This document shows, one piece after another, positions 14,582 to 22,127 of a DNA stretch of 43,321 nucleotides. Position 1 is the stretch's first letter. Each line of letters opens with the position of its first letter. Origin of the DNA: Actinobacteria bacterium OK074. Its GTDB lineage: Bacteria; Actinomycetota; Actinomycetes; Streptomycetales; Streptomycetaceae. A program made the translations under genes and the position numbers. Below the pieces are notes generated by a model. The model did not search any database. It had not been told where the DNA came from and was given only the letters and a program-made list of their open reading frames with translations. Location: positions 1-43,321 of the forward strand of contig LJCV01000295.1 of NCBI GenBank assembly GCA_001298575.1, in the 5' to 3' direction.

Positions 14582-15811
14582 TCACTGGCCACCCCGCAGT
14601 TCGCGAAGGTGAGCGACGAACGCCTGGGCCTCGGAGGCGTGGGCGTACTGGGACTGGAGCGCCTGCCCGAGGTCGGCGGACACCATCGCCAGCGACGGCA
14701 ACGAGCGCCGGCTGCCAGTGAGCGCCCGCTCGCCGAACGCCAGCGCCGAGTCCAGGTCACCTTCACGGGCCGCGACTACGCCCAGCGTGACCCGGGCCTC
14801 CGCGATCCGCATGGGCGAGCGCTCCGTCCCGTCGAAGTCCGTCCCCGCCCGGATCACTTCGCGTGCCAGCTGCTCCGCGAGACGGTTCTCGCCGACCTTG
14901 CGCAGCGCGTCCATCCTGTAGAAATCCCACTTGGCGGGGTCGACGACGAAGTGGTCCTCAATGTTCTCCGGGTACGGCATGCGCTCCAAGAGCTGACGGC
15001 CCTGGTCCAACGCCACCTCGGTCTGAGTCCGATCCCCCAGCCTGGCCCACGCCTTCGCCTTCTGCGCGTACAGCTGCACGGCGACGCTCTCGTTGGGCGC
15101 CACCGCGATGCCGGCCTCCGCAGCCGCGATGACGCCGCGGTAATCGCCCCGGGTCAAGCTGAACCAGGCACGCATCTCGTGAGCCCAGCCCTGCACGCTC
15201 AGCTCGCCAGCCTCCTGCCCGAGCATCAGCGCGGCCTGTCGGGTGGCCTCGGCATCGCGCGGCCGGCCGGAGTCGTACTCCACGCAGCCCACCAGCAGCG
15301 ACAGCTTCCCGGCGAGCGCGATGATGTCGCGGTGCTGCGCCAGACTCACCCGCTGATGCTGGAGGCCGACGACCCGCGCCAGCCAGGCTTTGCCCTCCAA
15401 GAGCAGCTGGTCGGTGGGCATATACGCGTACTCGCAACACAGCCGGTCCGCAGTGATCCGCAGAGCGTCCAGGGTGGCAACGTCGACGTCCGAGGCGCGC
15501 AGCCGGGCGATGATGTCCACGGTGTCCATGCCGCTGACCTGCAAAATCTCGGCTCGCCCATCACGACGGCCCCGCTCAGGGAAGAAGGCACCTGTCGTCG
15601 TGTTGAAGACGGCGGCGATGGCGGACCGGTACTTCGTCGGCTGCGCGTCACCGCGCTCCCACCTCTTCCACTGACGAAGGAGGTCTTGCTCGCTGACCTC
15701 CTGGTCCTCCGGGAGCCGGACCATCAGCGCGCGTACCGCGTCGGCCTGCGACCAGTCGCGCGCCGCACGCTCTTCAACCATCCGACGTGCCCAGTCAGGA
15801 CGCTCATCCAT
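14582..15811 (-). CDS. HTH/TPR-type transcriptional regulator
   Basis: A 409-residue protein of a type very common in Streptomyces. An N-terminal helix-turn-helix-like domain (about 1-75, with 'WSQADAVRALMVRLPEDQEVSEQDLLRQWKRWERG') is followed by about 300 residues of helical tetratricopeptide-like repeats ('QGWAHEMRAWFSLTRGDYRGVIAAAEAGIAVAP', 'AQLYAQKAKAWARLGD', 'EARVTLGVVAAREGDLDSALAFGERAL'). Such proteins regulate development, secondary metabolism or plasmid functions, often in response to a peptide or partner bound by the TPR region. The ATG at 15811 has GGGGAAGGGGAA upstream. A perfect GGTGACAT/ATGTCACC palindrome about 135-155 bases upstream may be its operator. Confidence 0.8.
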   Translation of the reverse strand: MDERPDWARRMVEERAARDWSQADAVRALMVRLPEDQEVSEQDLLRQWKRWERGDAQPTKYRSAIAAVFNTTTGAFFPERGRRDGRAEILQVSGMDTVDIIARLRASDVDVATLDALRITADRLCCEYAYMPTDQLLLEGKAWLARVVGLQHQRVSLAQHRDIIALAGKLSLLVGCVEYDSGRPRDAEATRQAALMLGQEAGELSVQGWAHEMRAWFSLTRGDYRGVIAAAEAGIAVAPNESVAVQLYAQKAKAWARLGDRTQTEVALDQGRQLLERMPYPENIEDHFVVDPAKWDFYRMDALRKVGENRLAEQLAREVIRAGTDFDGTERSPMRIAEARVTLGVVAAREGDLDSALAFGERALTGSRRSLPSLAMVSADLGQALQSQYAHASEAQAFVAHLRELRGGQ

Positions 15812-15944
15812 CGCCGTTCCCCTTCCCCGTACGGTCCGGCGGCGCAGCCTGCACACCGCCGAAGTGATGCCCGCGGAGCGGAGGCTGGCCCTTCTGCGGC
15901 CGAGCATGGCACGGCGCCTTGATCGCGCGGAGGTGACAAGTGGC

Positions 15945-15965
15945 GGTGACATTCCAGATGTCACC
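15945..15965. promoter_or_regulatory. Palindrome GGTGACAT-N5-ATGTCACC
   Basis: A perfect 8-bp inverted repeat with a 5-bp centre. An additional half site GGTGACAA lies at 15932-15939, 13 bp earlier, and CGTCAC follows. It lies upstream of the minus-strand HTH/TPR gene and downstream of the kinase gene. Likely regulator-binding site; the binder is unknown. Confidence 0.65.
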
Positions 15966-16045
15966 AGCACTCGTCACTAGGCGCAGCGCCTGCCTTTGAG
16001 CACCGTCATGTAACGGAAGCGCTCCGTGAGGTGACTGGGAGGTAC

Positions 16046-16756
16046 TCAATGGCGGCCGCCGTCGGGACGAGGCAGGGCACGGTTCACCGCCGCCAACGTG
16101 GCGCTCGGGTCTCCGTCGTAGATGAGGTGCGGCTCGTCAGCGGTGGGCGCCTCGAAGCGGTTCGCGTGTCGAAGCAGGTCTTCTTCGCTGAACGAGATGC
16201 TGTTCGGGTCGACCAGCGACTTCGCGTTGCGCTTTCGGATCCTGTCCCAGCGCACCTCGTGCGGTGCAGGCAGGTAGATCAGCACGGGCTCGCCGCCAGC
16301 TTCCATGACGGTCGCCGCCCACAAGGCACGCTCTTCCCGCGTCCAGAATCCGTGGTCGACTACGACCTCGTGTCCGGCCGCCAGGAGCTGCTGTACCTCC
16401 AGGGCGATGTCCTTGAGGACGGGCGCCTCTCGGACACGGAACTCACCGCGGGGGAAGTCGCGACCGTAGTGTCCGTAGCGGCGGAACATCTCCTCATCAG
16501 GGCACAGACGCCGGAAGCCGGCCTCCTCAAAGGCGCGGGCGAGGGTCGTTTTGCCAGCACCTTGCAGGCCGGTCATGAGGATTGCGCGGGGCGCAGGTCC
16601 CGGCCGGCCGGACAAGGCTGCGGAGATGCGGCTGATCTCGAATCGTCCTTCCAGGGTGAGGGTGTCGGCGCGCTCGGCTCGAAGGAGCTCACCGAGGCGC
16701 GCTTCGAGGCAGTTGACGAGGGTGTCGTCCAAGAGGACGGCGTCGCCGGCGTTCAC
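16046..16756 (-). CDS. P-loop kinase (AAA_33 / zeta-like)
   Basis: A 236-residue protein with a Walker A motif 'GLQGAGKTT' at residues 63-71. The acidic 'DEEMFRRYG' follows, then a second strand 'HEVVVDHGF' and 'EPVLIYLPAPHEVRWDRIRKRN', a lid-like segment typical of small nucleotide, sugar or peptide kinases of the AAA_33/zeta-toxin superfamily. The first 55 residues are helical. It overlaps the GntR gene by 4 bases (ATGA) and is therefore co-expressed with the regulator. Zeta-type toxins phosphorylate UDP-N-acetylglucosamine, but no epsilon antitoxin is evident, so a metabolic or RNA/antibiotic kinase role is as likely. The ATP-binding fold is secure; the substrate is unknown. Confidence 0.8.
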   Translation of the reverse strand: MNAGDAVLLDDTLVNCLEARLGELLRAERADTLTLEGRFEISRISAALSGRPGPAPRAILMTGLQGAGKTTLARAFEEAGFRRLCPDEEMFRRYGHYGRDFPRGEFRVREAPVLKDIALEVQQLLAAGHEVVVDHGFWTREERALWAATVMEAGGEPVLIYLPAPHEVRWDRIRKRNAKSLVDPNSISFSEEDLLRHANRFEAPTADEPHLIYDGDPSATLAAVNRALPRPDGGRH

Positions 16757-17511
16757 CGCAGCACCTCGGACGTGGTGCGCCGCGTGCGGCCAGGAGCACC
16801 CAGGTCTACGCCGTACTCGAGGAGTTGCCCGTCGACGTCCAGGAACCTGGCGGTCAGCACCAGGATCGCTGCGACGGTTTCGGCGTCCAGCTCCAGGAGC
16901 TCCAGGTCCTCCTTCGTGGCGATCCGAGCGGTCTCCTCATCTATGCGCTGCTCGACCTGCCGCCCCGTGGCTTCAGCGATGAGGTCCAGCGACAGCCCGC
17001 CCTTGAGGCGCTCGCTGCGCGCGAGCTCGGGCAGCACCTGGGCGAACTCCGCCGGGATCCAGGACGTTGAGTGGGAGACGATCCCGTGAGCGTCCCGGTA
17101 GACGCGGCTCCGGCGAATCACGTCGTCACCAGGGTCGATGCCGAGCACATGCGCGACGTCCTCGGGGGCCGGCACCATGCCAGCGGTGTGGCCGGAGGAC
17201 TTCTCGCCCACGCCCCACGACGATTTCGTCTTGCTGCTGCGGTCGTGACGTTCGGACCCCGAGGCGAGCGACACGGGCCGCGCCATGACTTCGGTGCCGA
17301 CGCCCGGGATGCCGTTGACCAGCTTCTCGTCGCGCAGCAGCTTCATGGCGCGGTCGGCCGTTGCAGTGCTGACGTTCCACTGATCTGCCAGGGCCCGGAT
17401 GCTGGGCAGCAGGTCGCCCGGCGCGAGCTCCCCGGAACTAATGAGGTCGCGGTAGTGACCCGCGATGCGCGCGTACGGCGGCCGGTTGTCGGCCCTCGGT
17501 TGCCCTGGCAT
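16753..17511 (-). CDS. GntR-family repressor with UTRA domain (KorSA-like)
   Basis: A 252-residue protein. The N-terminal GntR winged helix spans about residues 10-78 ('YARIAGHYRDLISSGELAPGDLLPSIRALADQWNVSTATADRAMKLL'). A C-terminal UTRA ligand domain follows (about 105-245), with 'VIRRSRVYRD..GIVSHSTSWIPAEF' and 'TGRQVEQRIDEETARIATKEDLELLEL'. In Streptomyces plasmids and integrative elements, GntR proteins such as KorSA repress the transfer genes and their own gene. The ATG at 17511 has AGAAGGAGG about 8 bases upstream. Just upstream lie three ACCTGAGG repeats on a 10-bp period over its promoter, and the transfer genes diverge from the other side. The likely role is transfer repressor, which is inferred from position and family. 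Confidence 0.88.
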   Translation of the reverse strand: MPGQPRADNRPPYARIAGHYRDLISSGELAPGDLLPSIRALADQWNVSTATADRAMKLLRDEKLVNGIPGVGTEVMARPVSLASGSERHDRSSKTKSSWGVGEKSSGHTAGMVPAPEDVAHVLGIDPGDDVIRRSRVYRDAHGIVSHSTSWIPAEFAQVLPELARSERLKGGLSLDLIAEATGRQVEQRIDEETARIATKEDLELLELDAETVAAILVLTARFLDVDGQLLEYGVDLGAPGRTRRTTSEVLR

Positions 17512-17873
17512 GTCGCCTCGCCTCCTTCTTTTCCGTCTAGGTGCCTCACTATACCGCTTGACACCTGAGGGTACCTGAGGCAACCTGATGTATGTAAGAC
17601 GGTGGGCCTCACGGAACACCGAGTAGTCGAACCACCGCAGTAGTCGTCCGCCCTTCGGGGCGGCCGGAGTAGCCCTCCTCAGCTCGCTGGGAATCCGAGG
17701 GCGCGAGAGCACCATCGAACTCCTCCGGAGCCTGACGGCCGCGACATCTGCGTGCACGTCGCAGCGCTGTGCGCTGTCTGTCCTGCGGGACGCCGGCCTC
17801 GTGCCGTGCGGCCTGGAGGGCAGAGAGCACATTCGCGACGCGCTCCCTGCCACTCCGTCCATGAGGAGTCCAG
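17512..17873. promoter_or_regulatory. Divergent control region between repressor and transfer genes
   Basis: About 360 bases without a gene. On the minus strand TATAGT (17548-17553) is a good -10 for the GntR gene. On the plus strand TTGACA (17558-17563) is a consensus -35, though no well-spaced -10 follows. Three direct repeats, ACCTGAGG (17563-17570), ACCTGAGG (17573-17580) and ACCTGATG (17583-17590), lie across the -35 zone of the GntR promoter with a 10-bp period. GntR-family autoregulation is likely. The remainder up to 17873 shows nothing I can name. Confidence 0.65.
17563..17590. repeat. Three ACCTGAGG repeats at 10-bp period
   Basis: Two exact copies and one copy with a single change, spaced at exactly 10 bp so that bound proteins would sit on nearly the same helix face. 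Probable operator of the adjacent GntR repressor. Confidence 0.75.
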
Positions 17874-18482
17874 ATGTCTGCTTCGACCATTGAGCGCACC
17901 GCCCGGACCCGCCGGAGCCGGACCCGCTCCCGCACCGTCAACGCCCGCCCGGCGCTCGTCATCTCCACCCTCAAGCCCCACCAGTACGACCTGCGCCCGG
18001 CCTGCGCGTCGCTGATCTGCCCCGACTGCAAGACGTGGGTGCCGATCACCGGCCTCCAGACCCACAAGCCCAAGGTCGTGCCGCACGACACCGGCCTCGC
18101 GAACAAGGACGCGTCCGTCCGCTGCCGCCTGGGCAGCAACCGCCTGGTCACCGTCGATGTGACGGTCAAGAAGTGGCAGGAGCGCCTGGAGGACGGCAAC
18201 TCGGAGACCGTTCACCGCCGCAAGACCACCGTGCTGCGGAAGCCGAAGGTCGCGCTGGCCCCGGCCGTCAGCCAGATCGCCGCGCAGAAGCAGGCGCCGG
18301 CGGATGACGAGCACGGTGACGGTCGGCCCATGTGGCTGCTGCGCGAGATGAAGTGGGCGTCGACCGAGTCCGCAGTTCGTGATGCTGACACCCGCCGCGC
18401 GCAGCTGCCCGCCGGTGCCGCGCCGCTCGGTGCGCCGCCGGTGCCGCTCAAGAAGTTGACCCCCAAGCGCCGCGCGAGCTGA
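17874..18482 (+). CDS. Hypothetical basic protein, first gene of the transfer region
   Basis: A 202-residue, very basic protein (start 'MSASTIERTARTRRSRTRSRT'). It has one Cys pair 'LICPDCKTWVPI' near residues 47-58, probably half of a zinc site with a later Cys in 'SVRCRLGSN'. The C-terminal half is low in order and Ala/Pro/Lys-rich. I do not recognise a family name; similar small Cys-pair proteins head transfer clusters in actinomycete plasmids. The ATG has GAGGAG six bases upstream. It is the first gene downstream of the divergent control region and ends in a perfect hairpin (18501-18543), so it may be a monocistronic early transfer or regulatory gene. Confidence 0.75.
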   Translation: MSASTIERTARTRRSRTRSRTVNARPALVISTLKPHQYDLRPACASLICPDCKTWVPITGLQTHKPKVVPHDTGLANKDASVRCRLGSNRLVTVDVTVKKWQERLEDGNSETVHRRKTTVLRKPKVALAPAVSQIAAQKQAPADDEHGDGRPMWLLREMKWASTESAVRDADTRRAQLPAGAAPLGAPPVPLKKLTPKRRAS

Positions 18483-18500
18483 CCCGCTCCGGACGAACGA

Positions 18501-18543
18501 CCAAGGCCCCGGCCACCCCGCAGAGGGGCGGCCGGGGCCTTGG
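18501..18543 (+). terminator. Hairpin terminator
   Basis: A perfect 14-bp stem, CCAAGGCCCCGGCC/GGCCGGGGCCTTGG, with a 15-base loop, 18 bases after the stop of the preceding gene. Confidence 0.85.
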
Positions 18544-18563
18544 CTGCTCGTACAAGCAGTCAG

Positions 18564-18579
18564 CTCCCCAATTGGGGAG
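18564..18579. promoter_or_regulatory. Palindrome CTCCCCAATTGGGGAG (putative parS/operator copy 1)
   Basis: A perfect 16-bp palindrome. Near-identical copies (CTCCCCAAATGGGGAG) lie upstream of parA (38642) and inside the parB-like gene (40378). It stands between a terminator and the small gene at 18642, so it could be a centromere copy or an operator through which the partition protein acts on transfer genes. Confidence 0.65.
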
Positions 18580-18641
18580 TGATCGCGACAGCCCTTGGGA
18601 TTGCGGCCCGGGAGCTGTCCAGGACCTGACTGGAGGACCTG

Positions 18642-18818
18642 ATGCAGCACAGCATGACACGCACCACGGCGCAGCCGCGGGCAGGGATCATCGACGACAT
18701 CGAGCGCGAGGACGACTCCAAGGGCTACGAGCCCGAGGACGCCGCCCGCGTCGACGTCGCCCTGGCGCTCCTGCCCAACCTGACCCCGGCGCAGGCCGGT
18801 TGGGAGGTGGCGGCGTGA
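18642..18818 (+). CDS. Small acidic hypothetical protein, 58 aa
   Basis: A short protein (start 'MQHSMTRTTAQPRAGI') with an acidic middle 'IEREDDSKGYEPEDAARVDVAL'. TGGAGG lies 6 bases upstream of the ATG. A second in-frame ATG four codons later is possible. It ends in a GTGA overlap with the next small gene. I do not recognise it. Codon bias and coupling to neighbours support that it is translated. Confidence 0.55.
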   Translation: MQHSMTRTTAQPRAGIIDDIEREDDSKGYEPEDAARVDVALALLPNLTPAQAGWEVAA

Positions 18819-18916
18819 TCACCAGCCTCACCGACGCCGAACGCGAGGCGCTCTCGCAGAGGAACAGGGAGCAGAACCAGCGCTCGGAGAACGAGCGAGC
18901 TGGGGACAACCGGTGA
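18815..18916 (+). CDS. Very small ORF, 33 aa
   Basis: It starts with GTG overlapping the previous stop (GTGA) and ends in another GTGA overlap with the next gene. The peptide is polar and helical ('LTDAEREALSQRNREQNQRSE'). The double translational coupling is the main evidence. It could be a true micro-protein or only a coupling element. Confidence 0.45.
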   Translation: MITSLTDAEREALSQRNREQNQRSENERAGDNR

Positions 18917-19095
18917 GCGCCCGCCCGACCGACGACCTGTTCGTCCGCTACATGAAGGCGTTCGAGGACTCCACCGCGCACACCGGCGGTTGCCTGGCCT
19001 GCCAGGGCGAGACGCCGTGTGTGGAGGGAGTTCCGATTCACGAGCGGTTCGCTCGGCTCCAGGACGCCTACACCGCACGTCAGAAGCAGCACTGA
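18913..19095 (+). CDS. Small Cys-containing hypothetical protein, 60 aa
   Basis: The GTG start overlaps the preceding stop. The protein has three Cys: 'GGCLACQGETPC' (CxxC plus a further Cys five residues later), a possible metal-binding knuckle, then a helical tail. Similar short Cys proteins are common in actinomycete plasmid transfer regions. Function unknown. About 155 non-coding bases follow before the WhiB gene. Confidence 0.6.
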   Translation: MSARPTDDLFVRYMKAFEDSTAHTGGCLACQGETPCVEGVPIHERFARLQDAYTARQKQH

Positions 19096-19251
19096 CCCCG
19101 GCCCTGCCCGTCGTCCCCGTGCCCTCCCGGCCGGGGCCGGCGGAGAGCGCCGGGAGCTCCCCCGCTCCGGCCGTACGGCCGCCGACACAGAACAGCCCCA
19201 GGGTGGCCGCCCCGGGGCTATCTCCTGCACTGGACCTTCTGGGAGGCCCTG

Positions 19252-19551
19252 ATGAACCGCTCCATCGTACGCACCCCGTACTACGGCGCCGTCTCCACCG
19301 ACGCGCCCGCCCCGCGGCCCCGCCCGGCCTGTGCCGACGAGGACCCCGAGCTGTTCTTCCCGATCGGCGACACCGGCCCGGCCCTGCTCCAGGTCGAGGA
19401 AGCCAAGGCTGTCTGCCGTCGCTGCCCGCTGATGGAGAGCTGCCTCCAGGGCGCCCTGGAGCGCGGCGAGACGGCCGGTGTGTGGGGCGGGCTGTCCGAG
19501 CCCGAGCGCCGCTCCCTCAAGCGCCGCGCCGCCCGCAACCGCGCTGCCTGA
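19252..19551 (+). CDS. WhiB-family iron-sulfur transcription factor
   Basis: A 99-residue protein with the four conserved cysteines that bind a [4Fe-4S] cluster: Cys27, Cys55, Cys58 and Cys64, in the C-x27-C-x2-C-x5-C pattern. The GVWGG turn follows at 76-80, then a basic C-terminal tail 'RRSLKRRAARNRAA' for DNA contact. WhiB-like proteins are actinobacteria-specific partners of the housekeeping sigma factor. Plasmid-borne copies are common and probably adjust transfer or host gene expression. GGGAGG lies about 6 bases before the ATG. This gene alone places the DNA in Actinobacteria. Confidence 0.95.
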   Translation: MNRSIVRTPYYGAVSTDAPAPRPRPACADEDPELFFPIGDTGPALLQVEEAKAVCRRCPLMESCLQGALERGETAGVWGGLSEPERRSLKRRAARNRAA

Positions 19552-19662
19552 TCCGTTCTGACGGTTGCCTGATCCGCTCGCACCGGCCGCTGCACCACGG
19601 CGGCCAGGACGGGCGGTGACGGGGAGCCGGACAGCCCGGACCGACAGTCGAGGGAGGCCCCC

Positions 19663-20019
19663 ATGGCCACGACGATGACGCTCCAGCCCGGCACGGAAGC
19701 CGCCGCCAAGGCCGCCGCGTTCGCGATCTTCGGCAGCGACATCCCGCCGATCGACCCCGACGACTACAACGGCAGCTGGCGCACCACCCTCCACGTCATC
19801 GCGGAGGAGTGGGTGGGCGAGGGCCGTGTCGAGCGGCACGCCGCCCGCACCGCGACCGCGATCAACGACCTGCTGAACACCGAGAAGCTGTTCGGCGCGG
19901 GATCGCCCGAGGCGCTCGCCGACGGCACCGCGCTCAAGCCGCTGATCGACAAGTGCCGGATCTACGGCATCACCACCGACGACCTCCGCCGCCACGGCGC
20001 GCAGCTCCACACGAGCTGA
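19663..20019 (+). CDS. Hypothetical protein, 118 aa
   Basis: A soluble protein with mixed helices and no cysteine-rich or membrane segment until 'CRIYGITTDDLRRHGAQL' near the end. Start 'MATTMTLQPGTEAAAKAAAF'; GGGAGG lies 6 bases upstream of the ATG. I do not recognise the family. It lies between WhiB and the DUF2637-like gene, is followed by a terminator-like hairpin with a T-run (20083-20114), and has clean codon bias. Confidence 0.65.
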   Translation: MATTMTLQPGTEAAAKAAAFAIFGSDIPPIDPDDYNGSWRTTLHVIAEEWVGEGRVERHAARTATAINDLLNTEKLFGAGSPEALADGTALKPLIDKCRIYGITTDDLRRHGAQLHTS

Positions 20020-20050
20020 CTTCGCGCCCGCCCGGCGGGAGCCGTTCCCA

Positions 20051-20400
20051 GTTTCGAGACCGCCCCACAGCACTTCGCGAGACCGGCCGCCCACCCCCCG
20101 GGCCGCCGGCCTTTTCGTGCGCCCGGAGCGGGTAGAGCCGGTGTCCGGTTCGCAAGCAACCATCCGCACCAAGAGCCGCTTCGGGAACGCCTCACCGCGT
20201 TTCGGGAGCAGCCCCCGCCGTTTCGCGTACGCCCTGAACGACCCCCTCCGGAGGCCCCCATGACCATCACCGACTGGCCGCGCACCGCGGCTGAACCCGA
20301 CTCCGACTCGGCTTCACCGGCCGCCGTTTCGGGAACGTCCACGCCGGTTTCGCAGACACCCGGCCCCGTTTCGGAGACGGCTGAGTTCGTTTCGGAGACG
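20051..20400. repeat. Cluster of CGTTTCGG(G/A)(A/G)AC motifs
   Basis: GTTTCG-type motifs recur about nine times within 350 bases. They lie at 20051, 20178 (as GCTTCGGGAACG), 20198, 20219, 20325, 20347, 20367 and 20388, with a weaker one at 20072. The array runs from the non-coding leader into the first 140 bases of the DUF2637-like gene, where it makes the protein repeat V-S-(E/Q/G)-T. Best consensus CGTTTCGGGAACG. It may be a recognition array for the transfer ATPase or a regulator, which is inferred. Confidence 0.5.
20083..20114 (+). terminator. Hairpin with T-run
   Basis: Arms CCGGCCGCCC (20083-20092) and GGGCCGCCGG (20100-20109) pair with one mismatch and are followed by CCTTTT. It lies downstream of the 118-residue gene. 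Confidence 0.5.
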
Positions 20401-21990
20401 GAAAGCGGAACCGGAACGAAGAAGTCCCTGGGACGACTGACCGGTACCCAGAAGTGGGCGGCCGGTGCGATCGTGGCCGCCGCTCTCGTGCTCGCGGGCA
20501 TCGGCCTGTACCTGTCCTTCGAGCACGTCGCGGTCTTCGCGTTCGAGCAGCTCCGCTTCGAGTCGCTCGGCAAGGGCCAGCTGTTCGCGGTCGGTGTCGA
20601 CGTCGGCATCATGGTCATGATCGCCGTCGACCTCCTGATGGCCTGGCTCAAGCGCCCCATCAGCTGGATTCGCTACCCGGTGTGGCTGCTGACCGGCGCG
20701 ACGGTCGTCCTCAACGCCGCCTCCGGCGCCCCGCAAGGGGCCTGGAAGCTGCTGGACTACGTCGCCGCCGGCGCCCACGGCGTCGTCCCGATCCTCTTCA
20801 TCACCGTGGTGGAGCTCGGGCGCACCGCGATCGACCGCATCGTCCGGCCTGACCAGGCCGAACGCGACTCGATCCCGTGGCTGCGGTGGGTGCTCGCCCC
20901 CGTCGCGACGGCCCGGATCTTCCGCAGGATGCGGCTGTGGGGCGTCACCTCCTACCCGGAGATGATCCGCCGCGACCAGGAGCTCATCGCCTACGAGCAG
21001 TGGCTCAAGCGCAAGTACGAGGGCGGCGACATCTCCAAGGCCAGCGAGGATGAGCTGCTGCCGATGAAGATGGCCCCGTACGGCTACACCGTCGCCCAGG
21101 CCCTGGCCATGCCCGATGAGCAGGAACAAGCAGCTCAGGAGCGTGAAGAGGAAGCCGAGCGGCGGCGCCTGGACGCGGAGACCCGCAGCGAGGTCGCCAA
21201 GTCCAAGGCCGAGTCCGAGCGCCTGCGCGCCAAGGGCGAGGTCGAGACGGTCCGTGCCGAGATCGACGGCCAGACCGGCCAGGCCCGCGCCCACGCCCGT
21301 GCCCAGGTCAGCGCCGCAGAGCGGGCCGCTGAGCTGGAGGAGCAGGCCCTCGACAACGCGGTGATCGCCGAAGCCCGCACCCGCGAGGCGGAGGCGGCGC
21401 GCAAGGAGGCCCAGGAGCGCGAGGCTGAGGCGCAAGCGGACCTCCGCGCAGCCGAGCTGGAACGTCAGGCAGCCGAGAAGCGGAAGCTCGCGGTGGAGGC
21501 CGACCGGGTCGCCGCGGCAGAGGCACAGGCGGTCGAGACCCAGACCATCGCCGAAGCCCGCAAGGCCGCTGCCGAAGCGAACCGGCGTGCTGCCGAAACG
21601 GAGAGGGCCGCTGCCGAAACGCAGCGCGCCACCGCCGAAATCCACCGCAAGAAGGCTGAGGAGGCCCGCCTCCAGGAGGTCGCCCTCGCCGACGCGGCGC
21701 GCGCCAAGAAGGAAGCCGCCGAAGCCGAGCGGGCCGCTGCCGAAACGCGTCGGGTCGCTGCCGAAGTTGAGCGGCGCGCGGTCGAAGCCGAGGACGTCGC
21801 GAAGCTCAAGCCGCGCGAGCGGGCGGTCCGCAGGGTCGCCCGGATGATCCTCGCGGTCGGCGGCGACGCCGACCGGCTGCCGCTGGCCGACATCCAGCAC
21901 GAGCTGGCGGTCACCTCCCCCGGCACCGCCTCCGAGTACCGCACCGAGGCAGCCGAGCTGCTCGCCGGCGGATACCGCCCGGAGCAGTGA
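20260..21990 (+). CDS. DUF2637-like membrane protein with long coiled coil
   Basis: A 576-residue protein. A repetitive Ser/Thr N-terminus (1-55) precedes four membrane segments (about 67-86, 107-128, 138-155, 172-189) with the loop pattern 'FEHVAVFAFEQLRFESLGKGQLFAVGVDVGIMVMIAVDLLMAWL', as in DUF2637 proteins of Streptomyces plasmids and integrative elements. A cytoplasmic Ala/Glu/Arg coiled coil follows (about 285-520), then a helix-turn-helix-like end ('LADIQHELAVTSPGTASEYRTEAAELL'). GGAGG precedes the ATG. It probably anchors a transfer complex at the membrane with a rod reaching into the cytoplasm. The DUF2637 assignment is from memory of the family layout; the role is inferred from its place ahead of the FtsK-like gene. 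Confidence 0.8.
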   Translation: MTITDWPRTAAEPDSDSASPAAVSGTSTPVSQTPGPVSETAEFVSETESGTGTKKSLGRLTGTQKWAAGAIVAAALVLAGIGLYLSFEHVAVFAFEQLRFESLGKGQLFAVGVDVGIMVMIAVDLLMAWLKRPISWIRYPVWLLTGATVVLNAASGAPQGAWKLLDYVAAGAHGVVPILFITVVELGRTAIDRIVRPDQAERDSIPWLRWVLAPVATARIFRRMRLWGVTSYPEMIRRDQELIAYEQWLKRKYEGGDISKASEDELLPMKMAPYGYTVAQALAMPDEQEQAAQEREEEAERRRLDAETRSEVAKSKAESERLRAKGEVETVRAEIDGQTGQARAHARAQVSAAERAAELEEQALDNAVIAEARTREAEAARKEAQEREAEAQADLRAAELERQAAEKRKLAVEADRVAAAEAQAVETQTIAEARKAAAEANRRAAETERAAAETQRATAEIHRKKAEEARLQEVALADAARAKKEAAEAERAAAETRRVAAEVERRAVEAEDVAKLKPRERAVRRVARMILAVGGDADRLPLADIQHELAVTSPGTASEYRTEAAELLAGGYRPEQ

Positions 21991-22127
21991 CCTGCACGAA
22001 CCGCAGTTTCGACGGTTCCACCGGCCCCCGAGACGAAGTCAGCGCCTCGGGAGCGCGGTGAAGGCGCCGAAACGCCACCACAAAGCCTCCCAGATCGCAC
22101 CCGCCCCGAGAAGGAGATCCCCACCTC

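Noticed and set aside
20314..21900. Long minus-strand frame opposite the DUF2637-like gene
   Set aside because: Leu/Gly-rich antisense of the Ala/Glu/Arg coiled coil; no start signal.
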